A stretch of 64,000 nt of DNA from Viscum album (GCA_963277665.1 OY728128.1:1862120988-1862184987), one strand, 5' to 3'; shown: positions 12,165-23,956, counted from the stretch's first letter. The notes: generated from the sequence alone by a model not told the origin. A program made the numbers and translations.

Positions 12165-12600
12165 ATAGAATCATCATTTGTTTGAATGACAAACTATGTC
12201 CTCTCAAAACATGGTTATTCATTTTTTCATTATCACCTATCATGGCTGGGAAAATTTTCAATATATATATATATATATATTATTTGTGATATTAATATTA
12301 TACTTTAATTTTTATACCACACATACCTTCATTATTTTTATATTTTTTGAATACAATAATGTCTTTCGTGTACACAACAGATTACCCCCTCATGGAGAGA
12401 TGTGTTTCGTTCACACTTTACATGGAATATATCATGGATGGGTTTAAAAAATTATGATATAAATTAAATAAAATTTTTTATGTAATACTAATATATATCA
12501 TTTAGTTTTTTTTATTTCAACCAAAAACTATAATGAATAAAACATTATTCATGTGTACCCATAGCCTATTGTCTCAATGAATAATGTATTTTATTCCATA
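12165..12600 (+). repeat. Three spaced GACTACC-type modules (LTR copy A)
   Basis: Cores lie at 12191-12205, 12379-12391 and 12563-12575, that is 184-188 bp apart. Each is a decayed form of GGACTACCGTCTC. Around the third core there is a perfect 11-bp inverted repeat: ACATTATTCAT at 12542-12552 and ATGAATAATGT at 12577-12587, separated by 24 bases. The first two modules have only partial arms. The layout matches the three modules in the nested element's LTRs. Confidence 0.75.
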
Positions 12601-14996
12601 AACTAAATTCTATGGATTTATATAATTATAAATATACTAAATATATTTTATTTTCATATCAAATTTATCACCATAGATATTATTAAATCTTTATAATCAT
12701 ATGGGGAGAGAAAATAAAAAATTAAAACATACAGAAAAAACCAAAGTGGTTATTACCGAAAAAGAATACATTAACATGCAATTTCTTATAAACAGGTAAT
12801 AAAATAGAATTTTAAAATAATTTATAAAATGATAAATATGAATATGGTTATTTAATTGTTGTGTAAAAAACATATATTTACTAAACATGATGTTTTACGG
12901 TGTGTGGTGGATGTTAATAATTAATGTAAGGGGATTTCCATCACATTTTTATTATATGTGAGAAACATGCCATATTAACTACATATTTATCTTATTTAGA
13001 GTTTATAATTCCAATGAATGTATATTATGATTATTATACATAAAAATACTTTTATTTAAATATCTATTTTAGGGTCTCCCTAACATGGTTTTTACACTTG
13101 ATAAGTTTCCAAATTGGTAATGGATTTGTTTCTCTATTTTTAATATTTGAGACGAATGTTATTGTATAAAACAATATTCAATCATGAGGTGTATATAAAA
13201 TAATTTATGAAATTTAATATCATTAATTTATTATCAAAATTCTATTTTATCTCCACTTTAATGTTATTACTTCATGGGTATTATGATTCAATGTTATCAA
13301 ATTTGTAATGATTTAAGATACAATCTCATCATTTACCTAGATTATTTATGAATATGTCTCCTATGAAAAAATCATATCATCCAAATATCAATAAACATTT
13401 AAATATTCATATCATATGTATAGTAATGATATTTTCATGTCATATCCCCATTTTCAACTATATTTTACTCAATATAATTGTAGATTGTTTTTAAAAAAAA
13501 CATGACTTCATTTCTCTCTTATGTTAGAAATAAGATTTCTTCCATGACCATGTTTTCCAAAAAAAATTACAAAAATTTGTTATTATTATCCTATGAATTT
13601 TAAATAAAAATTTTACCATATTTTAAATTATTACATGAATGTTTAGAATCAAATAATCTTTTCATTTTCCAAAAAATCCTATTTTTCATTTATAAAAAAT
13701 TTGAAAACGAATATTTTTTTTAAAAAAATTGATGACATGATCATTATTTCCCACTGTCATGACCACTAAACGATTTTATAAACCCCATAACATTTTTCAA
13801 TTTTATTTTTGAGGAAAATTTTTCAAATTAAATTTAAAATTTTGTTTAATATTGTTAATAAATTTTTTAAAAAGGAAAATCTTTTTTAAATGTTTTATGT
13901 AATTGCTTTATTTTAATTTTTAAATGTTATTTTACTCAGGAAATATATTAAATTATTTTTCCAAATAAATTTAAATATATTATTTAATTCATTGAAATAA
14001 AATATTTATTACATATGATATTATCCATGTATAATGTTCTTATTCTTTATATGAAAGATTTTTGTTTATGTTGACATGTATTTATGAAACCCAACACTCT
14101 TATAAGGTTTATAGCATGATAAATTGATTATTAAACATGATTCCATTCATGGATTATGATATGATGATATTATTGTAAAAAAAATATCTTTTCTATATGA
14201 TGTGATATGATGAATTTTTTCCTATACAATTTATGTTCATGACATATTATACGAGGAATGTAATATTCTTTTAACAAACATGTGAATGTGATTAATTTTG
14301 TGATTGGTAGTTCCTATATCCCCTTCCATTTAATTAGAAAATGACTTTTGTTTTATGAGATCAAATGGTATAAAAGAGGTTATCACAGTCCCAGACATGG
14401 GTACATGGGAGGTAATCCAAATAATGAAGTTAGTACACTTCTGGTTATCATAATTATATCAAGTTATGAATGTCTTTTTTGGTATCCTTTATATGTTATT
14501 CTCTTTGATTTTATTATTCCATAAATGCATTTGGTATTCCAAAGTGTTTGTATCATGGATCATGATATTTTTATTTACTTATTATTCGTGTCTTCTAAAC
14601 CCCTTTAATTTATTCCATGACTCAATATTAAGATATTTTATTTCTAGGTTACTATTTTCAAATGTTATACTCATTTTCACTAAACCATATTTTAAGAATT
14701 GATTATATATATATATATCCCTTGTTTACACTTACTGAGCATCTGAGATCACCCATTCACGTATTTATTTTCCCTAGTTTGGAATGATTTTTATAAAATA
14801 TAAAATGTCTATGAAGGGGGTTGGTTAAGTAGATCTTAGTGGGAGATGATGTGGTTTACTTATGGTCTACAGTTTATGATTCTATGTTTCTAAATGCCCT
14901 AAACTATTACGGTTTTTAAGTATGATACTGTGAAATGAAAAGAATAATTTAAAATAATATGCAATATCTAGTAATGATATTTATATATTACTATAG

Positions 14997-15008
14997 TTAG
15001 CTTCAAAG
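14997..15008 (+). other. Possible primer-site relic (copy A)
   Basis: TTAGCTTCAAAG lies just past the end of LTR homology and aligns to TAGTATCAATGG at 54673-54684 in the sister copy, which is closer to TGGTATCAGAG. Position is the main support; the sequence match is weak. Confidence 0.3.
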
Positions 15009-15009
15009 T

Positions 15010-16000
15010 AAAACATTAGTTATCCTTCAAGAAATAGTAAGAGAATAATTTATTGAGATCCCTATAGATATTTCTATGGATTTTTTTAAATGTATCTAAG
15101 TATAAGTCTGTGGATGATTCAATGTATTTGAACATGTCCTAGAATTTTTGTAAATAATAGTTTGAGTTCTTTGAAATCAATTCCATACATTTCTAGAATC
15201 TATATATGGGCATGGTTGTGGAATAGACATACATACTGGTGATAGGACTAAAAATCACATTATTGATCTAGAATTGATCGGGAATTGGTGCATTACTACC
15301 GAACATACAGTACACCTAGTTTGACATTGTCGGGTGATATACTATAGAAATTACCAATAACATTACTATCCATTATAATGGATTAAAATAGATGATATTA
15401 ATGAATAAACAAGTATAAGATGAATGTTTCATAGATTAAAAAGTAGGTGTCATGATTTAGACATCATATAACTGAATTTTCTGGATTATGTAGTTCACTA
15501 ATATGATCAGTGTTTCTCAAACTATGTTTTTTGTATTAATTAATGGATAAAAATAGAAGGAATCATGTTTACAATGAATCTAATTAGAATTTTGGAATCT
15601 CTATCAAAAATAATCAGATGATGATTAGAGAAAATGATGTTGTGATCATTAAAAATAATATATTATGATATATGATTAACAATGTAAATATTAGTGGAAT
15701 TCTGATAACATCTAAAAAGTGGAAGACAAACTTTTATGAATGATTATGTAGGAATTTACAATTTGCAATAAAGATTCATATTAATATATTCCAAGATGTT
15801 TGGAGGAAAAACCTAGATTACTGTCCCAAATAGAGGGTAGGATTATATCTATGTGTAATGGAAGTTCATAGAATGAATAATTATTGATGATTTCAATGCC
15901 TGAAGTGTGGGGAACTTAAAAATTAATCAAATGAATACCCTAAACCATGAATTATCTTCTAGAACATGGAAGGACCAATTACCTAATAATCATTAATGTG
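15010..16000 (+). pseudogene. gag relic with decayed CCHC zinc knuckle (copy A)
   Basis: At 15897-15938 one frame reads C-L-K-C-G-E-L-K-N-stop-S-N-E-Y-P. This has the exact spacing of a C-x2-C-x4-H-x4-C retroviral zinc knuckle, with His replaced by Asn and the last Cys by Tyr. It is the nucleic-acid-binding motif of gag. The rest of the region aligns to 54660-55620 but carries many stops, and no gag core could be recognised. The sister copy shares both the Asn and Tyr changes, so they predate the separation of the two copies. Confidence 0.5.
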
Positions 16001-17037
16001 AAAGGATTTAAATATTTATATATTTGTATTCATGAATTAAATTATATATATTTTAAAATATATATGGATTGTTCAGTATATTTTTTTCATTTAGGATTTA
16101 AAAGTATATGGTGAAATATTCTAATGACTCAGAAAAGTTAATTAATGTAAAGGTAATAATAATTAAAAAGACATTATTAAAGAAAATATAAACCTAAATA
16201 TTTTCCAAATCTTGTGATAAGGATGTGGATTATGATATCATTGATGGAGTGTATATAATTTTTGAATTAATGGAATATGTCAAATATTATATTTTTTATA
16301 AAAATAATGAGGAATCATGAATATTTTAAATAAGATTGAATTGTAATTTAGGTCATTACCATGTTTTAATAGAATACATGATGAAGTTTTTCAAATGCTT
16401 TGTATGATTCAATAAATATATACTTTATGATGTATGGGGTATTATTGGTAATCTCATTTTTGAAATTGAATGAACATAATTATAATTCTTTTGATATTAA
16501 TTGTTTGGAAGCCTAATAGGGTTAACCATTTATGAAATTGTTTAATTTGAACATTGGGTTATGTTTTAGAGATTAACATATAAATTCACTATATTAATAT
16601 TTATCTATATTAGATAACCAGCCCTAACATTTATCTTAGATAGAAATAAATAATTAAAATTTAATTATTTATTTTATTTTGTGCTTTAATTTTTTTACAA
16701 TTTACCATAAGAGATGAAGTGGAAAATTTTCAATAAATGTCCAAAGGATTAAATAGCTTCTCTAAAATTAATATATATAAATTAAGTACATTTTTAAATG
16801 TTCTCAGTCTATATGGAAAAGTAATTCCCCAAAATTTGGAAAAGGATCTCAAATTAAAAAATTTATCGCATCACCTACATTTATGATGAAACAAATAATC
16901 TCTTAAATGATTAAAAAATTATAGTTTAATAATCATTACTCTTCTATGGACCGCACTCATTCATGATACTAATGATATCTATCACTATCTATAACTATTT
17001 TCTTATTTCTTAAATGTTTAAATCTTTACCTCACACC
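16001..17037 (+). other. Non-coding 3' internal part of the gag-only element
   Basis: It aligns along its length to about 55620-56797. No frame, RNA gene or pol motif is visible on either strand. It ends at the target site of the nested element. Confidence 0.5.
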
Positions 17038-17042
17038 TATGA
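17038..17042 (+). repeat. Target-site duplication, left copy
   Basis: TATGA immediately precedes the TG of the left LTR and is repeated exactly at 27386-27390 after the CA of the right LTR. Five bases is the usual duplication for Ty3/gypsy and Ty1/copia elements. Confidence 0.95.
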
Positions 17043-18641
17043 TGTAGAGACCTGAAGCTTCACGTACATAGATATTACATTACTTTTGCGGAATACTTAT
17101 TACATAACAAAACACACACACAAGGACCGTAATATTTTAGTGTCTTTGGAAACTCGGAATATAATCTTATAATCGTGGTGAAAGATCTTCAATATCTCCC
17201 ATAAAGATCTTCCTTTTTTTATACCTAAAACCTTTCTTTATATCCTGGGGAAAAGAAAACATAAAAGGGTGAGCTCAAATGCTCAGTAAGGGTAAACAAA
17301 AGAAATATCAATCACATCATATACATAAGAACATAGCTTTTGTAAATCTTAACCTGCAAAAGAGCTCATAATATCATAACATGGGATAAATCATAGAAGT
17401 GAAATGTAACCCCAATAATCATAACGTAAAACATAAAACTTTGTGGCATACACACATAATCATATAGAATCATTTATTTTAGTCAAGACTCATTGCCAAG
17501 ACTATCTTAGTGGACAAAGTCCCTTTCTGAACTGAGTCACCCTCGTTTCAGTCCTGTTTCACTGAACCGGTATAACCTTCCATTCCAGCCATGTCTATCT
17601 CATGAGATATGAAATCGTAACCCAATGCATTGGAGGGAGATATAGGTCCCACCCATATCATAATGATACCATTCTTATGTGTGCCACAAAATCATAAATC
17701 ATAAATCATTGCATAACCCATGTAATAAAATCAGATTCTTAAACATCATGCCGTCATAATCCATAAACAATTGATATCATTTCATCATAAGAAAATTGAA
17801 ACCATTTAAATAATAGAGACATTTTACATGAAACATACATATCAAATAATTTCATCTTAGATGGAAAATAGTTTTGAGAAAAACACTTGAAATGAATTCT
17901 TGAGGAAAATATCCATTCTTCATTAAAATCATTTTCTTTTCACAAAATTCCATGCAATTTTAAAAGATAAGGATTTTGTTGAAAATAATCATTCAATCTT
18001 GTAGAGGATGCTTCTTGAAAATGAGGTGTTATGAAAACATAAAAATCCTTTCACGCCGTATAAGTTAAAAAATAACATTCTCCTCGTACTTTTTTCGGAA
18101 AAGTCAAAAAGTACCTTATATGGTAACCAAATGAAAGATTCCATTCATACAATGTGGTAAAAAGTCAATAAAGGGTAAAAATGACTTTAAACATTCATGG
18201 ATGAATGGTAAACATTTTATAAAAACATTTTTAGAAAACATGGTCATGGATGATAAACGTAACCCCAATAAATACATACGTATAAGCAATATCGGATAAA
18301 AATGAGATTGAAAATTTATCCCTTACCTTAGGTCCGACTTGCTTTGTACGTGTCTGAACCTCCTGTATAATGATTTAAATCATGTTATTGACTTATTCCA
18401 GAATCTTATTCATTGTTATTATATCATATATGGTCATCTTATGACTTTATATTACCCATTCTTTTGTAAATTAATGTTAAAGTAGCTTTTTGGGTAAAAT
18501 CGTCTCATTTGTCGTTCGTGTTTTTAACTTGTAATTATTAATATGTTTACATGGATCATGATTACTTATATCCAGAATTTAAAATATGATTTATATATAA
18601 TATATATTCAGAATATACATATATATAATATATTGATAAAT

Positions 18642-18706
18642 GGAATGAAATACACCGTTCATGGAGACGGTAGTCCGTACGTACGCATGAACGCTATTTT
18701 TGTTTC
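18642..18706 (-). repeat. Hairpin module a, 3' LTR
   Basis: Perfect 8-bp arms CGTTCATG (18656-18663) and CATGAACG (18686-18693) enclose a 22-base loop that contains CCGTACGTACG. Outside these arms a partly matching extension reaches GGAA...TTTCC. On the element's strand the loop contains GGACTACCGTCTC. Confidence 0.85.
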
Positions 18707-18837
18707 CTTATTGAATTGAATGGAATTAAGTAGATGACATACATATAAATATAAATAAATCTAGTATCATTATTATGTCATATATTTCATTAGTAATTAT
18801 TATATATAATTTATAATCATTCATGAATGGTTAATGT

Positions 18838-18905
18838 GGAGAATGAATCTCATCGCGTCGTGGAGACGGTAGTCCGTACGTACGCACGAGCGATGATATC
18901 ATTCC
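18838..18905 (-). repeat. Hairpin module b, 3' LTR
   Basis: The arms CATCGCGTCGTG (18851-18862) and CACGAGCGATG (18885-18895) pair over 11 bp with a single bulged G. They enclose the same 22-base loop as module a. The arm sequence differs from module a although the loop is identical. Confidence 0.85.
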
Positions 18906-19022
18906 TATGTTCGTGGAATTGTGTTAAAGTGTATGTATACTATTTCAGTATCAATATCACTTTATAATAATCATATATAGTTACTCATTACACCATTATA
19001 CCCATCCTATTAAGGTGGTGGT

Positions 19023-19092
19023 GGAAAATAGATTACACCACGGTGTGGAGACGGTATTCCCTACGTACGCACGCGCGGTGATTTCATTTTCC
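19023..19092 (-). repeat. Hairpin module c, 3' LTR
   Basis: The arms CACCACGGTGTG and CACGCGCGGTG flank a loop with two changes from modules a and b. Pairing needs one G-T wobble, one A-C mismatch and a bulged G at the same place as in module b. The outer arms GGAAAAT (from 19023) and ATTTTCC (to 19092) are exactly complementary. Confidence 0.8.
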
Positions 19093-19415
19093 GTAGGATG
19101 GATAGATGGTTAAATAGGGTTGTTCCATACTTATAATAACATATCTGTATATGATTGATAGTTATGTTGTTACTTCATAATGAAACAACTAAACAAGAAG
19201 AAGTTGAAGAAGAAAGAAATTGGAAAGGATCGGTAATGGATATTACCTCTTCTTTGAAGTGCTTCTTTGAGACCTCCTTTTAGGGCACTAAAATTGGTCT
19301 TTTAAGAAGACCAGGACCTCTAGGATGATACTAGGGAAGTGGAGAAGAGATTTTGGCAGGGTTTGGACCAGCTTGAATGCTCAAATTGGTGTGAGGAGGA
19401 GTGGGAGGAGGTGCC

Positions 19416-19423
19416 CTTTTATA
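19416..19423 (-). promoter_or_regulatory. TATA box in the 3' LTR
   Basis: On the minus strand it reads TATAAAAG within CCCTTATAAAAGGG. It matches TATAAAAA at 26331-26338 in the 5' LTR. Confidence 0.7.
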
Positions 19424-20502
19424 AGGGAGGAGAGGGGTACCTTTTGAATAACTAAAAATATGATTTTATTATAAAGTCAAGTTCGGTTTTAAATAGCTCC
19501 AAATTGATTTATTTCGAGGCTAAGGTGGGGATGGTTCTAAAACCTTTCATCCAATAGAATTTAGACAAGTTTAGGTTCCTATTTTAACTTTATCATTTAG
19601 ATTTAACATTAAGTTAAATAAATTTACTTTTACCGTGTCTTCTTGTGTTCTTATACTATATGGTTAATAAACTTACTATATCAAGCCAAAAGAACCCAAA
19701 GTTGTTTATTATTAATATATATATCCTTGTCTAATTCATTTGGCCGAACCTTAGATTTTTAGGAATAAAATAGCAATTAATAATATAATATTTGTTTTAA
19801 AAACTATTTTATGTCAATTTTGACACTATTTGGTAATTGATTTTTGTGAAAATCATTACAGAATGATAAGTTCGAAAAACGTTAATTAAATCAATAATAA
19901 CATGTCATAGTAACCTAGAAAATTAGTGGAATTCATAAAAAGTCTTAAATTACATTTATTTTGGTATTTATAACATCGATTATGTCAATATTTAATTAAT
20001 ATGATAATTACGGCATCATCTTTGTGTCATAAATAAATTAAATTATTTGATGTCTAAAAGTTACAAATAAAATACCATTATGTAGGAAATCGTTTTATCT
20101 TTCTAATGAATATTTATAGTACAATTTATCTCATTTATAACCCCATATTAAAAATGTTTTAGTAAATAAACTTTGATTTTACCTCTTTTAACTCTTCTTT
20201 GAATTAAATAATAATAAATGTCCTAATCTAATCCAAGTGGGCCTAAATGATAATATTTTACACTTAAGGTTGTTTTTGGTCGAGATATACTTGTCCAATA
20301 GAATTAGGACATGTGTTAGGGTAATATTAATATCATTCTTACCCTTAATTACTCTATTTACTTTGAACCGTGGTAAATAAAAGTAAAATGTTACTATTCA
20401 CCAAAAAATTATTTTCATCTCATTGAACCACATTTTACTTACTGAAATCAACCATGTCACTCGGATTCTCAAAATTTCAATCACAGAAGCGGTAAAATTA
20501 AT

Positions 20503-21020
20503 ATTTATGAAAAAATTAGTTTTTTAACCACCACTTAGTAGTTTCACTATTCATAAAAAATTTATGTTTTTCAGAACAATGCCAAAATTTCATCCTAAGC
20601 TATATTTAATATTCCGAATTCAAAAATGAAGTCTATTTTACCAAATTCATAACATAGAATTTTAATTAATTAATTTTATAATTAAATCCCGCTGTTAAAA
20701 CAAATAGCGTGTTTTTAAGAAACAATATCTATCGAAAGATTGACACTTGTTTATGTCTGGTTTAACTGTGAAGTTACATCCAATGAACAACATTGTATTA
20801 AATTGTAAAAATATATTCTAAATATACTTTAAAACAACTCAAATCAATAATTTATCACTATTAATTATTTCGATTGAAAAAGTTGTTTTTAACTAAAATT
20901 TAGTAATTTTCACTATTCATCAAAATATGAATGTTTTCCGAAAATTACCAAAATTTTACCCTAAGCTAATTTCGATATTCCAAATCCAAAAATGAAGTCC
21001 ATTTTGAGAGCTAAAATTTC
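20503..21020 (-). repeat. Imperfect direct repeat in U3
   Basis: About 150 bp at 20503-20650 recur at 20872-21020. Both copies share the TTTCACTATTCAT and AAAATGAAGTC stretches about 370 bp apart. The other LTR keeps only the equivalent of the right-hand copy. Confidence 0.7.
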
Positions 21021-21088
21021 TAAAATTTTAAAAGGTGGTAATTACTATTCATAACGGCTAGTTTTAATAATATTTTAATAGCATATCG

Positions 21089-21200
21089 TTGTTTAGTGAA
21101 ACTCAGTATTGCGTACTACACACACTATCGAGGAAGGTTGCGATTGCGTGTAATGCAAGGCAAGTCAAGGATGTGTGTTGTGCAAGCTCCTTTTGGTATA
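21089..21200 (-). repeat. U3 repeat motifs (3' LTR)
   Basis: On the minus strand, GTACGCAATACTGAGTTT and related TACGCTATAC and TACACGCAATC motifs cluster here and again at 27209-27320. Related ACAACACTGAGTTTT motifs occur at 9855-9985 and 57050-57225 in the older LTRs. The cluster is at the start of U3, where enhancers usually lie. Confidence 0.5.
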
Positions 21201-21265
21201 GCGTACAACACAAGACATTAATAAAATTAAAAAGAATATTTTTCATAAAATCTTGGGCTGTTACA

Positions 21266-21281
21266 TTCTACCCCCCTTAAA
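21266..21281 (-). other. Polypurine tract of the nested element
   Basis: On the minus strand, TTTTAAGGGGGGTAGAA runs directly into the TGTAACAG start of the 3' LTR. Its position and purine content fit the plus-strand primer. Confidence 0.8.
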
Positions 21282-21945
21282 ATGAATTTCGCCCTCGAAA
21301 TTCGTCTTGGTTATAAATGGTTTACTATTCGAAAGTTTCTTTAATAGAAACCCACATCGTAAAAAGGAATACCAAACCAATCTTTAAAAACAAAAGTATG
21401 AAACGTAACGTTTACCCAAATTAACTCATCACTGGGTTTCCACGTAGGAGAACATAGGTGAAAAATATGGATATGGAAGAAAAATCTAACCATCATGTTC
21501 TGATGGAGAGTGGTAGAGAACATGGCTATGGAAAAGCTAGAAATCACAAAGCCATAAATTTGTGATGATCTAAGGTATCATCTGATTCATCAGATATAAG
21601 ATCACTAGGACAACATTTTTGGTTTTCAAGATCATTTCCCTAAAGTTGATGAATTAAAAGAAATACTTACATGATTTTGGTACAATCTCACTGTTGTCCG
21701 TGCATTGAACAATTTCCACTTCATCTCTTAAATAAATGAAGTTGAATTTGTTATTTGTGAAGTGTTAGTAGATCATGTGATAGAATGATGGGTCATTCCA
21801 TCTGTCTCAAACAAAAGGTTAGGAAAGTTATCAAAAAATACATAAGTCCATCTATAGTGAGATTAATCATATATGGTTCCTAAAATGGACTTATACTTCA
21901 TATATCATACTGCTTAATATAATAAAACTAGTTTCTACTAAACAG
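21282..21945 (-). other. Non-coding 3' internal part, nested element
   Basis: This lies between the tRNA-like segment and the polypurine tract. Short frames (for example 21341-21547, minus) show no known domain. No RT, RNase H or integrase motif is visible in any frame. Confidence 0.5.
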
Positions 21946-22050
21946 GGACTTCCTATAGGCCAGTGGTAGGCGATAAAGGCCAGTCGCACTTCACTTGTGG
22001 GTTCGATTCCCACAGCCTTGTCCGACGCGATGGGCAGTCGCCCGTCCTGC
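21946..22050 (+). repeat. tRNA-like / SINE-like segment with pol III box A and box B
   Basis: A GC-richer island carries TATAGGCCAGTGG (21954-21966), similar to a tRNA box A and D arm, and GGTTCGATTCC (22000-22010), an exact box B. A T arm folds perfectly: GTGGG (21997-22001), 7-base loop TTCGATT, CCCAC (22009-22013), extendable by a T-A pair. A GCC/GGC D stem with a 7-base loop is possible. No matching acceptor stem or normal anticodon arm was found, so it is not an intact tRNA. A second 7-bp hairpin with loop AGTC follows at 22029-22046. It is either a tRNA relic or the head of a SINE carried inside the element. Confidence 0.55.
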
Positions 22051-22593
22051 AAGTTGTCATTTTTCTAAATCTATATTACTATAACATCCCATCAATAATA
22101 TCAAAAAAACTTCTATCCTTAAACAATACTAAATTGTGTCCAACATAATCCATTCCAATCTTTAGGCTTATCCATAATACTGCAGTCCACTCTCATAACA
22201 TAGTGAAAACGATTACCAGAGATTTAATACCATCGTTGATCCCCATATATCATAAGATATGTTTTGTTGGTCACATTCCAAACATTCAAAGTCCTTAATC
22301 ATGTATTCTATTGAATACCCATTGAACCTTAGTGAAAACATGAATGCAGTTAAAAGTAAACACTTTCCACATACCAAAATCCTCAAAATTCTACATACTC
22401 AAACCATGATATCACTTAGTCCTTATATCAATCATGAGCTCATGAATATTGTTAAACATTTCATTTTATCATTTTCCCTTCATTATGCGCATAATATCTC
22501 AATCCCTTTGAATACCACATTAGACCAATACATAAATATTCCAATGCTCCATGATACAACATTATTTTGGAATCCCATTACATAAACACTTAA
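22051..22593 (-). other. Non-coding stretch downstream of gag
   Basis: The 108-codon plus-strand frame at 22259-22585 has no recognisable motif and runs against the element. No pol sequence follows the gag stop on the minus strand. Confidence 0.5.
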
Positions 22594-23709
22594 TCATTCC
22601 ACCACATCGTTGTCATATTCAACATTGACAATAGTGATCGTATGTGACTTCCCTTTGTCCTTTTCCTTAAGCGTTTGCTCATGTCGATCATCACTAACCC
22701 TTGGATTAGGGCATTTATTAGCATAATGCCCCATTTCCTTGCACTTGAAGCATTGATGTGTTGGTGGTGCGTTCTCTGCAGTGTTTTCATTATTCACATC
22801 ATTAGAATCCCTTTTTCCATTACTTCGACACTCAGCTGCTCGCAGACCTTCTTTTCCACACTTAAAACATTTTCTAGTCCCTTTAAGACAATCTCCACCA
22901 TGCTTCTTTCCACACTTTGAGCATAAGGAAACATTCATCTTCTTTTCACCATTATTCTGAGATTTCTCCTTGAACTCCATCTTTCGTTTCTTGTCAAAAC
23001 TATGAGATGGATAAGTAACACCAACTTCCATTTCTACCTTGATAGCACAATGCACAATTTCTTCATAGCTACTGACGTCTCTTATAGCTAATGCCCTTCA
23101 AAGATTTGGTTTTAAGCCACTGAAGAATCGATCAACTTTACTTTTAGGATGGATGATAAATCCAGATGCATACCTTGCAAGGCTTGTAAAATCCGCTTCG
23201 TATATACCAACAAATTCATCATCCTTTTGCTTTAGTTCAAGAAACTCCTTCTCCATCTTTGTTCGAAGAATACGAGGGAATTACTTATTGAAAAATAAGT
23301 TCTTGAACTCGTCCCATTCCATGGACTCAATTTCATCTATTTGCCTCGTATTCTTTATAAGATTCCACCATTGATCAGCTTCACCTTCCAAACGATATAC
23401 TGCTAAGATGACTTTATCATGTTCAGAACATTGAATAACTGAAAATATCTTTTCAGTAGTACTGATCCATTGTTCAGTAACATGTGGATCAGAAGACCCA
23501 CTGAAAGAAGGTGGACGTTGCCTCATGAAGGACTCAATAGAATATTGTTCCCTTCTCTGCTCATTTGGAAGTCCAGAATGATTCATAGCTTGTGTAAGTA
23601 TAGCAATAATATTTTGCACTCCATCTCCCATAACATTTGTTTGTTCAGGAGGACAATCATTGCATTGTCCATTGCATTGATCAACATGGTTCTTTCGGGT
23701 TCCATCCAT
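22594..23709 (-). pseudogene. gag: gag of the nested element, two in-frame stops
   Basis: One frame of 372 codons runs from ATG at 23709 to the stop at 22594, broken by TAA at 23281-23283 and TGA at 23098-23100. Residues about 63-140 are a typical Ty3/gypsy gag core: PPSFSGSSDP, a W-I-x-x-x-E-K-I-F stretch and EGEADQWWN. Three Cys motifs follow: residues 263-274 (C-x2-C-x3-H-x3-C), 281-294 (C-x2-C-x4-L-x4-C, His replaced by Leu) and 320-333 (intact C-x2-C-x4-H-x4-C). The first two resemble Tekay/Del gag. Gag forms the particle and packages RNA. The first stop replaces Tyr in the usual K-Y-F-P motif; the second fits CGA to TGA. No pol follows. The length is normal for a plant gypsy gag. Confidence 0.9.
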
Positions 23710-23956
23710 CAGCTAAAACCCAAAAAGAATAGTGTGAGAGGAAAACATCATGCTAGGGAAAACAACATTATAAAGGGGGAGTACCTTCAATAACTAACAT
23801 CTTAGGCTTAATTCTATAATCTTTAGCGTAATTCTAGTAATATAACCCATACGTATACTTTACCTTAGGTACATCCCTAGACATACCTTAGAAATATCTC
23901 TAGGGATCTCACTAATGTTTTCGCATCCTAGTTTCCAAAGGTTGAGTAAAACTTTC
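23710..23956 (-). other. Leader between primer site and gag
   Basis: This 247-bp stretch is the untranslated leader downstream of the 5' LTR, where packaging signals usually lie. No strong hairpin or frame stands out. Confidence 0.5.

Larger units (their letters stand above)
9784..14985 (+). repeat. Long 5' LTR (copy A)
   Basis: It is homologous to 27465-32280, 50646-54660 and 56877-61935, and closest to the 50.6-54.6 kb copy. It shows a U3-like start with repeated ACAACACTGAGTTTT-type motifs (about 9855-9985), a TATA box at 11831, a splice-donor-like motif near 12003, and three GACTACC-type modules at 12191-12575. The homology ends near 14985 at a shared AATATCTAGTAATGA in copies A and B. 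A 20-base AT run lies at 12261-12280. The open frames at 12196-12447 and 14466-14702 have no coding support. Confidence 0.75.
17043..21265 (-). repeat. 3' LTR of the nested element (4223 bp, full length)
   Basis: In element orientation it runs from TGTAACAGCCC (21265) to GGTCTCTACA (17043). It holds U3 repeats (21089-21200), a tandem duplication (20503-21020), a TATA box (19416-19423), a donor-like motif near 19246 and three hairpin modules (18642-19092). It contains a 796-bp segment, about 19893-20688, that is absent from the other LTR. Confidence 0.93.

Noticed and set aside
12261..12280. AT dinucleotide runs (also 29804-29821 and 61923-61940) as cruciform or origin sites
   Set aside because: Simple repeats of about 9-10 units are expected in DNA this AT-rich and differ in length and place between the LTR copies.
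12196..12447. 83-codon plus-strand frame
   Set aside because: It lies across the first two GACTACC-type modules of an LTR and is not kept in the sister LTRs; no protein motif.
14466..14702. Hydrophobic 78-codon plus-strand frame
   Set aside because: T-rich LTR sequence reads as Phe, Leu and Ile by composition. Copy B does not keep the frame.
21946..22050. Functional tRNA gene
   Set aside because: The T arm and boxes A and B are good, but no acceptor stem pairs across the ends and no normal anticodon arm forms.
22259..22585. 108-codon plus-strand frame
   Set aside because: It runs antisense in the 3' non-coding part of the nested element, has no motif, and can be explained by low stop density in AT-rich DNA.
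23153..23793. Plus-strand frames opposite gag (23153-23374, 23470-23793)
   Set aside because: They are shadows of the minus-strand gag frame.
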